The notes under the pieces: generated by a model
What the model was told of the DNA's origin: nothing
Seen by the model: the letters and a program-made list of their open reading frames with translations, nothing else
Databases searched by the model: none
In this document: one piece after another, positions 7,082 to 14,848 of the stretch
Position numbering within the stretch: position 1 is the first letter of the stretch
How the letters are laid out: each line of letters starts with the position of its first letter
Position numbers and translations under genes: made by a program
NCBI GenBank assembly: GCA_035635075.1
Contig: DASQBT010000135.1
Coordinates: forward strand, 1-18,451
Source: DASQBT01 sp035635075
GTDB lineage: Bacteria > Pseudomonadota > Gammaproteobacteria > Burkholderiales > Thiobacillaceae
Direction: 5' to 3'
DNA: 18,451 bases

Positions 7082-7294
7082 TCATGCGGCCAGCTTCTCT
7101 TCGACGATCAAAGCGGGAAGTTCGCATTGAGCCTCAGGCCAAACCTCGAATTCGTGACCCGGCCTGAAGCCAAGCGTCTCAGCCTTCGAATAAGCCATCA
7201 GTCCAACCCGTTGCCATAGGCTGGTTTGGGGGAGAGTTTGTTCGCCGGCGCTCCGCATGGGTAATGTTGTCGTGCTCTGATTCTTGGATCTCAT
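7082..7294 (-). CDS. Small DUF2934-like protein
   Basis: The 70-residue protein ends with LWQRVGLMAYSKAETLGFRP, GHEFEVWPEAQCELPALI. This resembles the DUF2934 pattern (AY.iAe.RGF.pG.E.edW.eAE.EL), whose function is unknown. The ATG at 7294 is supported by AAGGAG six bases upstream; an in-frame start 51 bases earlier lacks this. On the minus strand TATAAC near 7376-7381 is a possible -10 box. The N-terminal 28 residues are polar and probably disordered. It stands alone in a lower-GC stretch, so context gives no hint of role. Confidence 0.6.
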   Translation of the reverse strand: MRSKNQSTTTLPMRSAGEQTLPQTSLWQRVGLMAYSKAETLGFRPGHEFEVWPEAQCELPALIVEEKLAA

Positions 7295-8098
7295 CTTTTC
7301 TCCTTTTGAAATTGAACCATTCTCTATCGGGGAAAGGGCAAGCAAGGTGTTTCGTTACTGCGTAGTGTTAAGCGTTATACCGCGGCTAGACTGTTGGAAC
7401 ATGCACTAGCTCGACTTGTAATCAATGACCCAAGTTCTTCACTTCAGTTCCCCAAAATCTGAAAAGGGCCTTGTTAACAAATCTCGGCCAATGGATCGTC
7501 TGTGACAAAGCCCGCCGTATTCCTGGAAGCAAGCACGCATCTGTCGGTTCTTAAAATGTCTTCTGTTCCCAATTGATTGGCCGCCTGATCGACGCCGCAA
7601 TTCCTTAGTGGCACGCACAAATTTTAAAGCACACAATAGAGCGCCGCAATTACTTGCAGCAGTGCCTCGCGACCCTCCCCAATCATTGAGCGCGTTCATC
7701 TTCGCAATTTGCGGGTGATAACATCGATTTCGCGGGCATCGATGTGGATGATCCCTGGGGATTACAAACACAGGGAGGGGTGAGGGCAAATTGCGGTATG
7801 GCAATTCCGCTCAATCTGTGCGGCGTCACGGTTAGTGGGCAGACAATGCGCGTATGTTGAACGTGGCTCCAAGGTCGCAGACCGCCCATCAGGTTTGTCG
7901 GCAATCCTGATTTGCGCGTGCAACAAAGCGAATGGCCGGATGGTAGCCGCCGCTCCATATGCTCAAGAGTACGGACCAGTGAATCTTAGTTGGAATCAAT
8001 GGCAGAAGAGATTTGCCTTTCGCCATTTGTGCGCCCCAATCCTTGGCAATCGAGAGGGCCGTTTGGAGGGCGTTCCCGTCAACTCGCGGCCATCAAAC
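7295..8098. other. Long stretch without a convincing gene
   Basis: About 800 bases have lower GC than the flanks and only short frames in several phases (7439-7804 minus, 7683-7958 minus, 7835-8236 plus). None shows a ribosome-binding site, coding-like composition or a recognisable family. The only structured item seen is a half REP-like element at 7753-7788. It may be decayed accessory DNA. Confidence 0.5.
7753..7788. repeat. Half copy of the REP-like element
   Basis: CCCTG and CAGGG form a small stem around GGGATTACAAACA. This is followed by AGGGGTGAGGGC, identical over 12 bases to the 3' arm of the compound element at 4901-4912. Confidence 0.5.
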
Positions 8099-9304
8099 TC
8101 AGACATGTTGCCCCGCCACCCAGCCCGACGACCATGCCCACTGGAAGTTGTAACCGCCCAGCCAGCCGGTTACATCGACCACCTCGCCGATGAAATAGAG
8201 TCCGGGCACACTGATGGCCGCCATTGTCTTGGATGACAGGGCCCGGGTATCGACGCCGCCCAGGGTAACTTCTGCTTTGGCATATCCCAAGGTTCCTGAG
8301 GGCATCAACTCCCAGTTGTTAAGTTGAGCGGCCAGCAGGTCAAGTGCCTTGTTGGACAGCTTGGCCAGGGGCCGGTTGGCGCCCTGCAAGGCACACCAAT
8401 CGTGCGCGAAGCGGCGTGGCAGTGTTTCCGCCAGGAGATTGGCCAGCAGCGTATGCGAGTGTCGGTGCTCTGCGAGCCAGGTCGCGGCATTCTCATCGGG
8501 CAACAGGTTCAAGCTGATTGCCTGCCCGCGCTTTCCGCCGTATTGCTGCATTTGCCAATAGCTGGAAATCTGCAGAATCGCCGGGCCGGAAAGGCCGCGG
8601 TGGGTGATGAGTGCCGGCCCGCGAAATTCTGCGGACTGGCCCTTGCAACGGGCCAGGGTGTCGAGAGAGACGCCGGCCAAAGGTTTAAGGGTTTGCAGGT
8701 CTTCGGGTGGAAGTGCGAGGGGAACCAGCGCCGGCTTGGGTGGCACGGTGGGCAGACTGAATTGCTGCGCCACCCGGTAGCCGAACGGGCTTGCGCCGAG
8801 TGCTGGGGCGGCTAGGCCACCGGTGGCGATGACCAGTGAGGCGCAGTGGAATGTTCCTTCGCTGGTCAGCAGCCGGAACATTGATTTGGCTTCGATCAGG
8901 CGCTCGATTTGCTCGACCGTGCACGGCTGCGCCCAGTTCACTTCGCCCCTGCTGCACTCGCTCTTCAGCAGGCTGATGATGTCCTGGGCGCTTTCATCGC
9001 AGAACAACTGACCCAGCGTCTTTTCATGGTAAGGGATGCCGTAACGCTCCACCAGCTTGACGAAGTCGTGCTGGCTATAGCGGGCCAGGGCGGAGCGGCA
9101 GAAATTCGGATTTTGCGACAGAAAATTCTCCGGCCCTGAATTGCGGTTCGTGAAATTGCAGCGTCCACCGCCCGAAATGCGGATGCGCTCACCAATCACT
9201 TGGGCATGGTCTATCAGCAGTACCCGCCGGCCACGCTGGCCTGCCTGAGCAGCGCACATCATGCCGGCCGCACCGGCGCCGATGACGATGACGTCAAACT
9301 GCAT
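8099..9304 (-). CDS. HI0933/BaiN (YhiN)-family NAD(P)/FAD-dependent oxidoreductase
   Basis: The 401-residue flavoprotein has an N-terminal dinucleotide-binding motif, VIVIGAGAAGMM, with GxGxxG at 9-14. IRISGGGRCNFTNRN is the signature of the HI0933-like family. LVIATGGLAAPALGASPFGY and THRGLSGPAILQ follow. The C-terminus has AEVTLGGVDTRALSSKTM, then GLYFIGEVVDVTGWLGGYN, FQWAWSSGWVAG, which closes the FAD site. Length fits the family (about 390-410). The BaiN-like group includes enzymes proposed to act in reduction of bile-acid-like substrates, but the native substrate in a free-living bacterium is unknown. It is divergent from ggt across a 124-base gap. Confidence 0.93.
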   Translation of the reverse strand: MQFDVIVIGAGAAGMMCAAQAGQRGRRVLLIDHAQVIGERIRISGGGRCNFTNRNSGPENFLSQNPNFCRSALARYSQHDFVKLVERYGIPYHEKTLGQLFCDESAQDIISLLKSECSRGEVNWAQPCTVEQIERLIEAKSMFRLLTSEGTFHCASLVIATGGLAAPALGASPFGYRVAQQFSLPTVPPKPALVPLALPPEDLQTLKPLAGVSLDTLARCKGQSAEFRGPALITHRGLSGPAILQISSYWQMQQYGGKRGQAISLNLLPDENAATWLAEHRHSHTLLANLLAETLPRRFAHDWCALQGANRPLAKLSNKALDLLAAQLNNWELMPSGTLGYAKAEVTLGGVDTRALSSKTMAAISVPGLYFIGEVVDVTGWLGGYNFQWAWSSGWVAGQHV

Positions 9305-9365
9305 GGGGACTGGTCAGTCGGCCGCTGCAAGGCCTGGTCTGGCGGCCGGCAATGCATGCGCGCGG

Positions 9366-9374
9366 TGTTATAGT
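9366..9374 (+). promoter_or_regulatory. Extended -10 element upstream of ggt, overlapping an opposite -10
   Basis: TGTTATAGT carries a TGn extension and five of six consensus -10 bases. Transcription would begin near 9381, about 48 bases before the ggt ATG. The other strand reads TATAAC over nearly the same bases (9367-9372), so the divergent flavoprotein gene may use a face-to-face promoter. Both -35 boxes are weak. Confidence 0.4.
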
Positions 9375-9428
9375 CATTACGCCTTCTATCATAACCAGGC
9401 CAACGCAGCATCCGGCTGAGCCATCGTG

Positions 9429-11240
9429 ATGGATCTTCGTTTTCTTCTGAAATCTTGTCTCCCGGCCTGTGTGACGGCAGCCCTGCTGGGCTTGGCCGCC
9501 TGCGCCGTGGCGCCGCAGGAGGGACAGTACCCCTACCCGCAGCCGCCTGGCGCCCTCACGGCTCCGGAATCGGATTCGGGCTGGACAGAAAAATCAGCCG
9601 CACACGCGCGCCACTGGATGGTGGCAGCGGCCAATCCGCTGGCGGTGGACGCGGGCTGCCAGACGCTCAAGGCAGGTGGCTCGGCGGTGGACGCCGCGAT
9701 TGCGGTGCAAATGGTGCTGAACCTGGTTGAACCGCAGTCCTCTGGCATCGGTGGCGGGGCATTCCTGGTGCACTGGGATGGCAAGGTGGTGAAGGCGTTT
9801 GACGGGCGTGAAACGGCCCCCGCTGGCGTCAATGAGGCCTTGTTTCAACAGGATGGCCAGCCGATGCCTTTTTACGCGGCGGTGGTGGGCGGACGTTCCG
9901 TCGGTGTTCCCGGCGTCCTGCGCATGCTGGAACTGGCGCATAGTCAGTACGGCAAACTGCCTTGGGCTGTTCTGTTCCAGCCGGCCATCCGCCTGGCGGA
10001 GCAGGGCTTCGCGATCAGCCCGCGGCTGGCCGCGCTGCTGAAATACGATCGCTATTTGGATCAGGACCCAAGCGCGCGCGCCTATTTCTACAATCCGGAT
10101 GGCAGTGCAAAAACCGCGGGCACCCTGCTGAAAAACCCTGAACTGGCAGCGGTATTTCGTGAGCTGGCTGAACGTGGCGCGGGTGCTTTCTATACCGCAC
10201 CCATCGCACGCGACATTGTGGCCAAGGTGGATGCTCACCCAAGCAATCCCGGGTTGCTGTCAGAAGCGGACATGGCCGGTTATCAGGCCAGGGAGCGGCC
10301 GGCCTTGTGTTTCGATTATCGACAGGTCCGGGTCTGCGGTCCGCCGTTGCCGTCATCCGGCACCTTGGCACTGGGCGAGATCTTCGGCATGCTTGAGCAC
10401 ACTCCCATTGCGGCGGCCAAGCCCAGCCGCAACCCGGATGGCAGCTGGAATCTGTCGGCAGAGGCGGTGCATCTCTATAGCGAGGCAGCCCGGCTGGCTT
10501 ACGCGGATCGGGCCTACTTCGCGGCGGACGACGCGTTTGTGCAGGTTCCGATTGCCGGCCTGCTTGACCCGGCTTACTTGAAAGAGCGCGCGGGCCTGAT
10601 CGGGGACTGGTCCATGGGGCTTGCCCAGCCTGGCCACCCGCCCGATTCGCCAAGTTCGCGCGGACCGGACCGCAGCCCCGAGCTGCCGTCGACTTCGCAG
10701 ATTTCCATTGTGGACGGCGAGGGCCACGCCGTTTCCATGACCACCACCATCGAGGATGCGTTTGGCTCACGCCAGATGGTGCGTGGCTTCCTGCTCAACA
10801 ATCAGTTGACAGATTTTTCCTTTGCGTCAGTGGACGGTGCAGGGCGTCCGGTCGCCAACCGCGTGCAGCCCGGCAAACGGCCGCGGTCGTCCATGGCGCC
10901 TCTGCTGGTTTTCGACAAGAGCGACCATCTCGTCATGAGCTTGGGTTCGCCGGGGGGCTCGGCGATTATCAACTATGTGGGCAAAGTATTGCTTGGCACG
11001 CTGGCATGGGGCATGAATATCCAGGATGCCATAGACCTGCCCAACTTCGGCAGCCGCAATGGGCCGACGGAGCTGGAGGAGGGAAGGGTTCCGGATGCGC
11101 TCGTGCAGGCCCTGCAGGCGCGCGGCCACGAGGTGAAGCTGATGCCGCAAACTTCGGGCCTGCAAGGCATCATGCGCGTTCCCGATGGCTGGCTGGGCGG
11201 CGCGGATCCCAGGCGCGAAGGAGTCGCCCGAGGCGATTAG
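9429..11240 (+). CDS. ggt: Gamma-glutamyltranspeptidase, predicted lipoprotein
   Basis: This enzyme cleaves the gamma-glutamyl bond of glutathione and related compounds, and matures by autocatalytic cutting into large and small subunits. The 603-residue protein opens with a signal sequence ending in LLGLAAC, a lipobox, so it is probably membrane-anchored and faces the periplasm. The large subunit shows HWMVAAANPLAVDAGCQTL, PQSSGIGGGAFLVHWDGK and FDGRETAP. The nucleophile is Thr422 in ELPSTSQISIVDGEG, the position of TTHYSVVD in E. coli Ggt. The small subunit has GFLLNNQLTDFS, KRPRSSMAPLLVF and LGSPGGSAIINYV, the oxyanion glycines. The ATG at 9429 follows an overlapping GTG at 9426; neither has a strong ribosome-binding site. 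Confidence 0.94.
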   Translation: MDLRFLLKSCLPACVTAALLGLAACAVAPQEGQYPYPQPPGALTAPESDSGWTEKSAAHARHWMVAAANPLAVDAGCQTLKAGGSAVDAAIAVQMVLNLVEPQSSGIGGGAFLVHWDGKVVKAFDGRETAPAGVNEALFQQDGQPMPFYAAVVGGRSVGVPGVLRMLELAHSQYGKLPWAVLFQPAIRLAEQGFAISPRLAALLKYDRYLDQDPSARAYFYNPDGSAKTAGTLLKNPELAAVFRELAERGAGAFYTAPIARDIVAKVDAHPSNPGLLSEADMAGYQARERPALCFDYRQVRVCGPPLPSSGTLALGEIFGMLEHTPIAAAKPSRNPDGSWNLSAEAVHLYSEAARLAYADRAYFAADDAFVQVPIAGLLDPAYLKERAGLIGDWSMGLAQPGHPPDSPSSRGPDRSPELPSTSQISIVDGEGHAVSMTTTIEDAFGSRQMVRGFLLNNQLTDFSFASVDGAGRPVANRVQPGKRPRSSMAPLLVFDKSDHLVMSLGSPGGSAIINYVGKVLLGTLAWGMNIQDAIDLPNFGSRNGPTELEEGRVPDALVQALQARGHEVKLMPQTSGLQGIMRVPDGWLGGADPRREGVARGD

Positions 11241-11636
11241 GGGCGAGCAGGGTTGGTACAGCCTGTCCACGAAAGCGGCTCGGGATATTTCCCGGAACTT
11301 TGCCGACAAATGATGGGCGGCCTTTCGTGGCGGGGCAATCTTGGGGTAAAGTCCTTGCTCAGGAAAGGCGGATCCATTCCATTACCACTCCCCCGGCGGA
11401 AGAGGAGTGGGCGTGAAAGTCCTGGAAGAATTGGAGCTTGTTTGTCAAATGCGTTCCCTTTCCCTTGCCCCGCCTCTGGTCGCCTGACAAAGTTTCCCAT
11501 CGTGCCAGATCAGGGCGGCAGCAAGAAGCAAGAATTTTTCCGGGACATCCGTAAGGTTTTTTCGTCGGACCCGACCAGCTCGGCAGGCGGATGAACCGCC
11601 GATCTCAAACCCGTTCAACCAGCAAAGGAGAGCACC
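11241..11636 (+). promoter_or_regulatory. Leader region between ggt and the bufferin operon
   Basis: Nearly 400 bases hold no gene but several inverted repeats: CCACGAAAG at 11267-11275 with CTTTCGTGG at 11322-11330, CCACTCC at 11385-11391 with GGAGTGG at 11404-11410, TTTGTCA with TGACAAA around 11440-11500, and GGCGG/CCGCC at 11586-11600. None is followed by a T-run, so a classic terminator for ggt is not seen. No convincing sigma70 or ECF promoter was identified. An inducible promoter for bufA is expected here because bufferin operons are metal-responsive. Confidence 0.35.
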
Positions 11637-11900
11637 ATGAATAAACGCGACTTCCTCATTAATTCCGCCGTAGCCGGCGTCCTTGCCCTGGGGGGCACGC
11701 TTGCCAGCGCCCCTGCTTTGGCTGCCAAGGCTGGCATGGAGAAATGCGCCGGCATTGCCAAAGCCGGCAAGAACGACTGCGCCTCTGCCACCAACTCGTG
11801 CGCCGGCATGGCACAGGCGGACAACGATCCGGCGGCATGGATCTATGTTCCCAAAGGCACGTGCGACAAGATCGCCGGCGGCAAGGTGGTGAGCAAGTGA
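11637..11900 (+). CDS. bufA: Bufferin precursor peptide (DUF2282 family, BufA1-like)
   Basis: The 87-residue protein has a cleavable signal sequence ending near residue 29 or 30 (SAPALAAK) and a core with four cysteines at 37, 48, 55 and 76 in the DUF2282 pattern: EKCAGIAKAGKNDC, SATNSCAGMAQAD, AAWIYVPKGTCDKIAGG. Bufferins are ribosomal peptides exported to the periplasm. Core cysteines are converted by the partner iron oxidase to oxidised heterocycles, and the product sequesters copper. The N-terminus MNKRDFLINS has a KR-x-F-L pattern somewhat like a Tat signal, although Sec export is usual. AAGGAG lies six bases before the ATG. The stop overlaps the bufB GTG start. Confidence 0.92.
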   Translation: MNKRDFLINSAVAGVLALGGTLASAPALAAKAGMEKCAGIAKAGKNDCASATNSCAGMAQADNDPAAWIYVPKGTCDKIAGGKVVSK

Positions 11901-12760
11901 AGTTGGCGGGCGTGAATTTCACGCCCGACCCGGTCCCCGCCCAGGTCGGGGTCGGCCTGCGTAGCCCCCATTACCGCGATATGCTGGAGCGCCTGCCGAA
12001 GATTGGCTTCCTGGAGGTGCACAGCGAAAATTATTTCGGCGCCGGGGGACAGCCGCATTATTTCCTTCAGCGCCTGCGCGACCGTTACCCCCTTTCCCTG
12101 CATGGTGTGGGCTTGTCCCTGGGATCGGCAGAGCCTATCAATATGGCCCATCTGCGCAGGCTCAAGACACTGACGGAGCGTTACCAACCGGGCCTGGTTT
12201 CCGAACACCTGTGCTGGAGCAGCGTCGCCGGCCGACATTTGAACGACCTGCTGCCCCTGCCGTATACCGAGGAGGCGTTGGCCGTCGTCGCGCACAAGCT
12301 GTCTCAGGCGCAGGACTATCTGGGCCGCCAGATTCTCCTCGAGAACATCTCCAGCTATCTGGAGTTCACCGCATCGGACATCCCTGAATGGCGATTTCTT
12401 GCCGAGCTGGTGAAGCTCAGCGGTTGCGGGATCCTGCTCGACGTGAACAATATCTATGTCAATGCGGTGAATCACGGCTACGACGCCGCCCAATTCATCA
12501 TGAACGTTCCGCGTGAAGCTGTGCAGGAGATCCATCTGGCCGGCTTCGACCGGGGGGTGGGCCTGCTCATTGACACCCACGGCAAACCCGTGCACGACGA
12601 CGTATGGAACCTGTACCGGCTGGCGCTGCAAAGATTCGGCCGCCTTCCCACCCTGATCGAATGGGACACGGATATCCCGGCTTTGGACGTGCTGCTCGGC
12701 GAAGCCAACAAGGCGAAGATCATGCTGCAGCATGAAGACTTCCATGCCGACGCTGCTTGA
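11897..12760 (+). CDS. bufB: Multinuclear non-heme iron oxidase of the bufferin system (DUF692)
   Basis: BufB belongs to the MNIO family (with MbnB and HvfB), TIM-barrel enzymes with two or three iron ions that modify cysteines of a precursor peptide. The 287-residue protein begins with a GTG overlapping the bufA stop (GTGA). Family motifs are VGVGLRSPHY, GFLEVHSENYFG, LSLHGVGLSLG (His69), LVSEHLCWS (His104), ILLENISSYLEF (Glu149), LLDVNNIYVNAVNHGYDA (Asp182, His193), EIHLAGFD (Glu211), DTHGKPVHDDVW (Asp226, His228) and IEWDTDIP (Glu255); these are the candidate iron ligands. A GTG at 11912 is an alternative start. The immediate upstream precursor fixes the likely substrate. Confidence 0.93.
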   Translation: MKLAGVNFTPDPVPAQVGVGLRSPHYRDMLERLPKIGFLEVHSENYFGAGGQPHYFLQRLRDRYPLSLHGVGLSLGSAEPINMAHLRRLKTLTERYQPGLVSEHLCWSSVAGRHLNDLLPLPYTEEALAVVAHKLSQAQDYLGRQILLENISSYLEFTASDIPEWRFLAELVKLSGCGILLDVNNIYVNAVNHGYDAAQFIMNVPREAVQEIHLAGFDRGVGLLIDTHGKPVHDDVWNLYRLALQRFGRLPTLIEWDTDIPALDVLLGEANKAKIMLQHEDFHADAA

Positions 12761-13526
12761 GCTGCAGACCGAATTTGCCCAGGCCTTGTTCGACGACTCG
12801 GCTTCGAGTTTCAACCGGCTGCTTCGCTCCGATACGCTGGCCGCGGAGCATCCGCTGGTGGTGTATCGCAACAATGTCCGGCACAATCTGACAGCAGCGT
12901 TGCGCGACCTGTATCCCGTGGCGCTCAGGCTGACCGGGGAAGACTGGTTCAGGCAGGCCGCCCACGGCTATATTGACGGTCACGCCTCACGCAGCCCCGA
13001 CCTCAACGACTATGGCCGCGAGTTCCCGGAATACCTGGCCAGGCTGGGGATCGTTGGCGAGGAGCTGCCTTATCTGCCCGACTCGGCCCGCCTCGAGTGG
13101 TCCGTGCATGAGGCGTTTCATGCTGCCGATGCGGGCCCGCTGGACCTTGAGCGCCTGGCCCGCATGCCGGCGGATGGGTACGGACAATTGCGCTTCCATC
13201 TGCACCCGAGCTGTCGTCTGCTGCAATCGGAGTACCCGGTGCACCGGATCTGGCAGGTGAACCAGCCGGGTTATATCGGTGAGGAAGGTGTGAGTCTGAC
13301 GGAGGGCGGGGTGGACGTGCTGGTGTTCAGGGACGCAGACTATGCGATAAGCGTGGAGGCGCTGGACGCCGCTGAGTTCCGCTTCATTGCCGCCTTACAA
13401 GAGCGGCAATCCCTGTCGGCCACCGACGACGCCCTGCCCGAAGGCACGGACCTTGGCGCGCTGCTGCAAGGCGTGGTGGCGCGGGGCGTCGTGGTGGATT
13501 TCAGCGCGGAAGACTGCGCACGTTGA
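12744..13526 (+). CDS. bufC: Bufferin-system partner protein (DUF2063, HvfC/BufC family)
   Basis: BufC-type proteins act with BufB and are thought to bring the precursor to the oxidase, like MbnC in methanobactin synthesis. The 260-residue protein starts with MPTLLELQTEFAQALFD, the DUF2063 opening. It continues with HPLVVYRNNVRHNLTAAL, LYPVALRLTGEDWFRQAAHG, SPDLNDYGREFPEYLA and LPYLPDSARLEWSVHEAFHA, all typical of the N-terminal domain, followed by a beta-rich second half. ATG at 12732 is possible and would add MKTS; the start chosen fits family N-termini. It overlaps bufB by 17 bases, which implies coupled translation. Its stop overlaps a TTG codon that may begin a remnant fourth gene. Confidence 0.9.
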   Translation: MPTLLELQTEFAQALFDDSASSFNRLLRSDTLAAEHPLVVYRNNVRHNLTAALRDLYPVALRLTGEDWFRQAAHGYIDGHASRSPDLNDYGREFPEYLARLGIVGEELPYLPDSARLEWSVHEAFHAADAGPLDLERLARMPADGYGQLRFHLHPSCRLLQSEYPVHRIWQVNQPGYIGEEGVSLTEGGVDVLVFRDADYAISVEALDAAEFRFIAALQERQSLSATDDALPEGTDLGALLQGVVARGVVVDFSAEDCAR

Positions 13527-13589
13527 ACAAACTGCCGGCAGCTCACACGTTTTTCGTGCGGGCCCTGGATACGGGTGCGCATACGACGC
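13523..13589 (+). pseudogene. Possible 5' stump of a DoxX-family gene
   Basis: A TTG codon overlaps the bufC stop (TTGA) and opens MNKLPAAHTFFVRALDTGAH, which is similar in style to the first residues of DoxX-like proteins often encoded after DUF2063 genes. The frame then loses hydrophobic character and runs into the opposite-strand glycosyltransferase gene. No room remains for the four membrane helices of DoxX. This is inference from gene order and a short resemblance. Confidence 0.25.
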
Positions 13590-14552
13590 TCATGTGCGTT
13601 TCTCCCTCAGACGGTCGCTGGTGCGGACTAAGGCCTGAAACAAGGGTACTGGCAGCAACGACGGCAGCAGATACTTCAGGTCTCCTGTTTTCCAATAGCG
13701 CTTGAAGAAGGCATGACGAAACAGGATTTGGGCGTCCAGCAGATTGCGCTTCCAGTAGGCGCCATAGGCTTCTCGCAGCAAACCACCGTCGGAAAGCTCA
13801 ATGATCTTGTCTTTGGACAAATGGGCGACTTGATCAGGATGATGCGTCACGAAATCCCGCCGAACCTGCAAGGCATCCAGCACCCGCTTCCAATCGGTTT
13901 TGGAAATCTGCTCTTCCTGATTAAAGCGGCGAAATGCCAACACCTCGGGCACCCGAACGAATTTATGCGTGTGCGCATAGAGTCGCAGCCAAAGGTCGTA
14001 ATCCATTGCGGATAAGCGCCGCTCGGAGAACCCCTTGACCGCATCGATAGCCTCCCGTCGTACCAGCGCCGCATGGACGGGCCAGGGACACGAGCGCAAG
14101 AATTCAGCTGCCGTATCCATCTGGCCGTAATCCGGTGGTATGCGAGGGTCGGTTACCGCAGCACCCTCCCTTATGTCTTGCCATCCGCAATAGGCGATGT
14201 CGGCATGCTTGTCATCCAATGCCGTTGCGAGTTTTTCCAGTGCGTCTGCAGTCCAGTAATCGTCGGCATCGAGAAATGCCACGTGTCCGCCGCGCGCATG
14301 TTCCAGTCCGAAGTTACGGGCGGGGTAGAGTCCCATGCGGCCCTCGAACAACAAGGTCAGGCGCGGAGAATAGTGCTCGGCAAGCTGCTGCAGAATATCT
14401 ATGCTGCCATCGGTTGAGCCGTCGTCCACGACGATCAGTTCGACTTCCGGATAAGTCTGCTTCATCACGCAGCTCACTGCCTGTTCGACATAGCGGGCGG
14501 CGTTGTAGCAGGTCATGACGACGGAGATCAGTGCAGGATCAAAGTTGTCCAT
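13590..14552 (-). CDS. Glycosyltransferase family 2
   Basis: The 320-residue protein has a GT-A fold start, ISVVMTCYNAARYVEQAVSC, then EVELIVVDDGSTDGSIDIL with the nucleotide-binding DD pair. GHVAFLDADDYW carries the metal-binding DxD-like motif. MDYDLWLRLYAHTH in the acceptor half holds the likely catalytic aspartates. GT2 enzymes transfer sugars from nucleotide donors to surface polysaccharide; donor and acceptor cannot be read here. The C-terminus ends in short hydrophobic and basic segments without clear membrane helices. I prefer ATG 14552 over an upstream TTG at 14585. It stands alone, convergent to bufC and beside mobile DNA, so it may be a leftover of a surface polysaccharide cluster. 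Confidence 0.9.
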   Translation of the reverse strand: MDNFDPALISVVMTCYNAARYVEQAVSCVMKQTYPEVELIVVDDGSTDGSIDILQQLAEHYSPRLTLLFEGRMGLYPARNFGLEHARGGHVAFLDADDYWTADALEKLATALDDKHADIAYCGWQDIREGAAVTDPRIPPDYGQMDTAAEFLRSCPWPVHAALVRREAIDAVKGFSERRLSAMDYDLWLRLYAHTHKFVRVPEVLAFRRFNQEEQISKTDWKRVLDALQVRRDFVTHHPDQVAHLSKDKIIELSDGGLLREAYGAYWKRNLLDAQILFRHAFFKRYWKTGDLKYLLPSLLPVPLFQALVRTSDRLREKRT

Positions 14553-14657
14553 AAGTTCTATGTTCTTCCCTGTTGCTAGGCCCAATCAGCCGTCGGCGCC
14601 GGATTCGGGCAGTCGGACGGGCAGCATTTGCTTTCGATCTTCGAGTATGTCGTGGAG

Positions 14658-14771
14658 TTAGGCATGCATATTACTGCATTGTTGAGAAGGTGCTCCACCG
14701 CGAGCTTTGTCCTTGCGGAAGCGGGCAATGGTCTTCCAGCCGAGCATCAGACCGCCGGTCAGCCAGCTTTC
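14658..14771 (-). pseudogene. Possible transposase remnant (IS1182/IS5-like)
   Basis: One minus-strand frame reads ESWLTGGLMLGWKTIARFRK, DKARGG. This resembles the WLTGrL.PdfKTIADFRkDN block of IS1182- and IS5-type transposases. It ends at a TAA at 14658 and is preceded by stops, so only about 35 residues remain. The rest of 14553-14850 holds nothing recognisable. Confidence 0.4.
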
Positions 14772-14848
14772 CCCAAGCGCCGCGTCCGATCAGCACCGGC
14801 CAAGACCTTTTGCATGGCCTGGCTCGGAAAGCGATTTCCAGAAGTTCC

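Noticed and set aside
11385..11410. A rho-independent terminator after ggt
   Set aside because: The 7-base stem has a 12-base loop and is followed by GCGTGAAAG rather than a T-run.
11843..12886. A 347-codon minus-strand frame across bufB
   Set aside because: It is the antisense shadow of the strongly supported DUF692 gene and overlaps three plus-strand genes.
14690..14730. A SEC-C-like zinc motif (CPCGSG) on the plus strand
   Set aside because: It is an isolated six-residue match without the following KKYKKC segment, and the opposite strand gives a better explanation as a transposase fragment.
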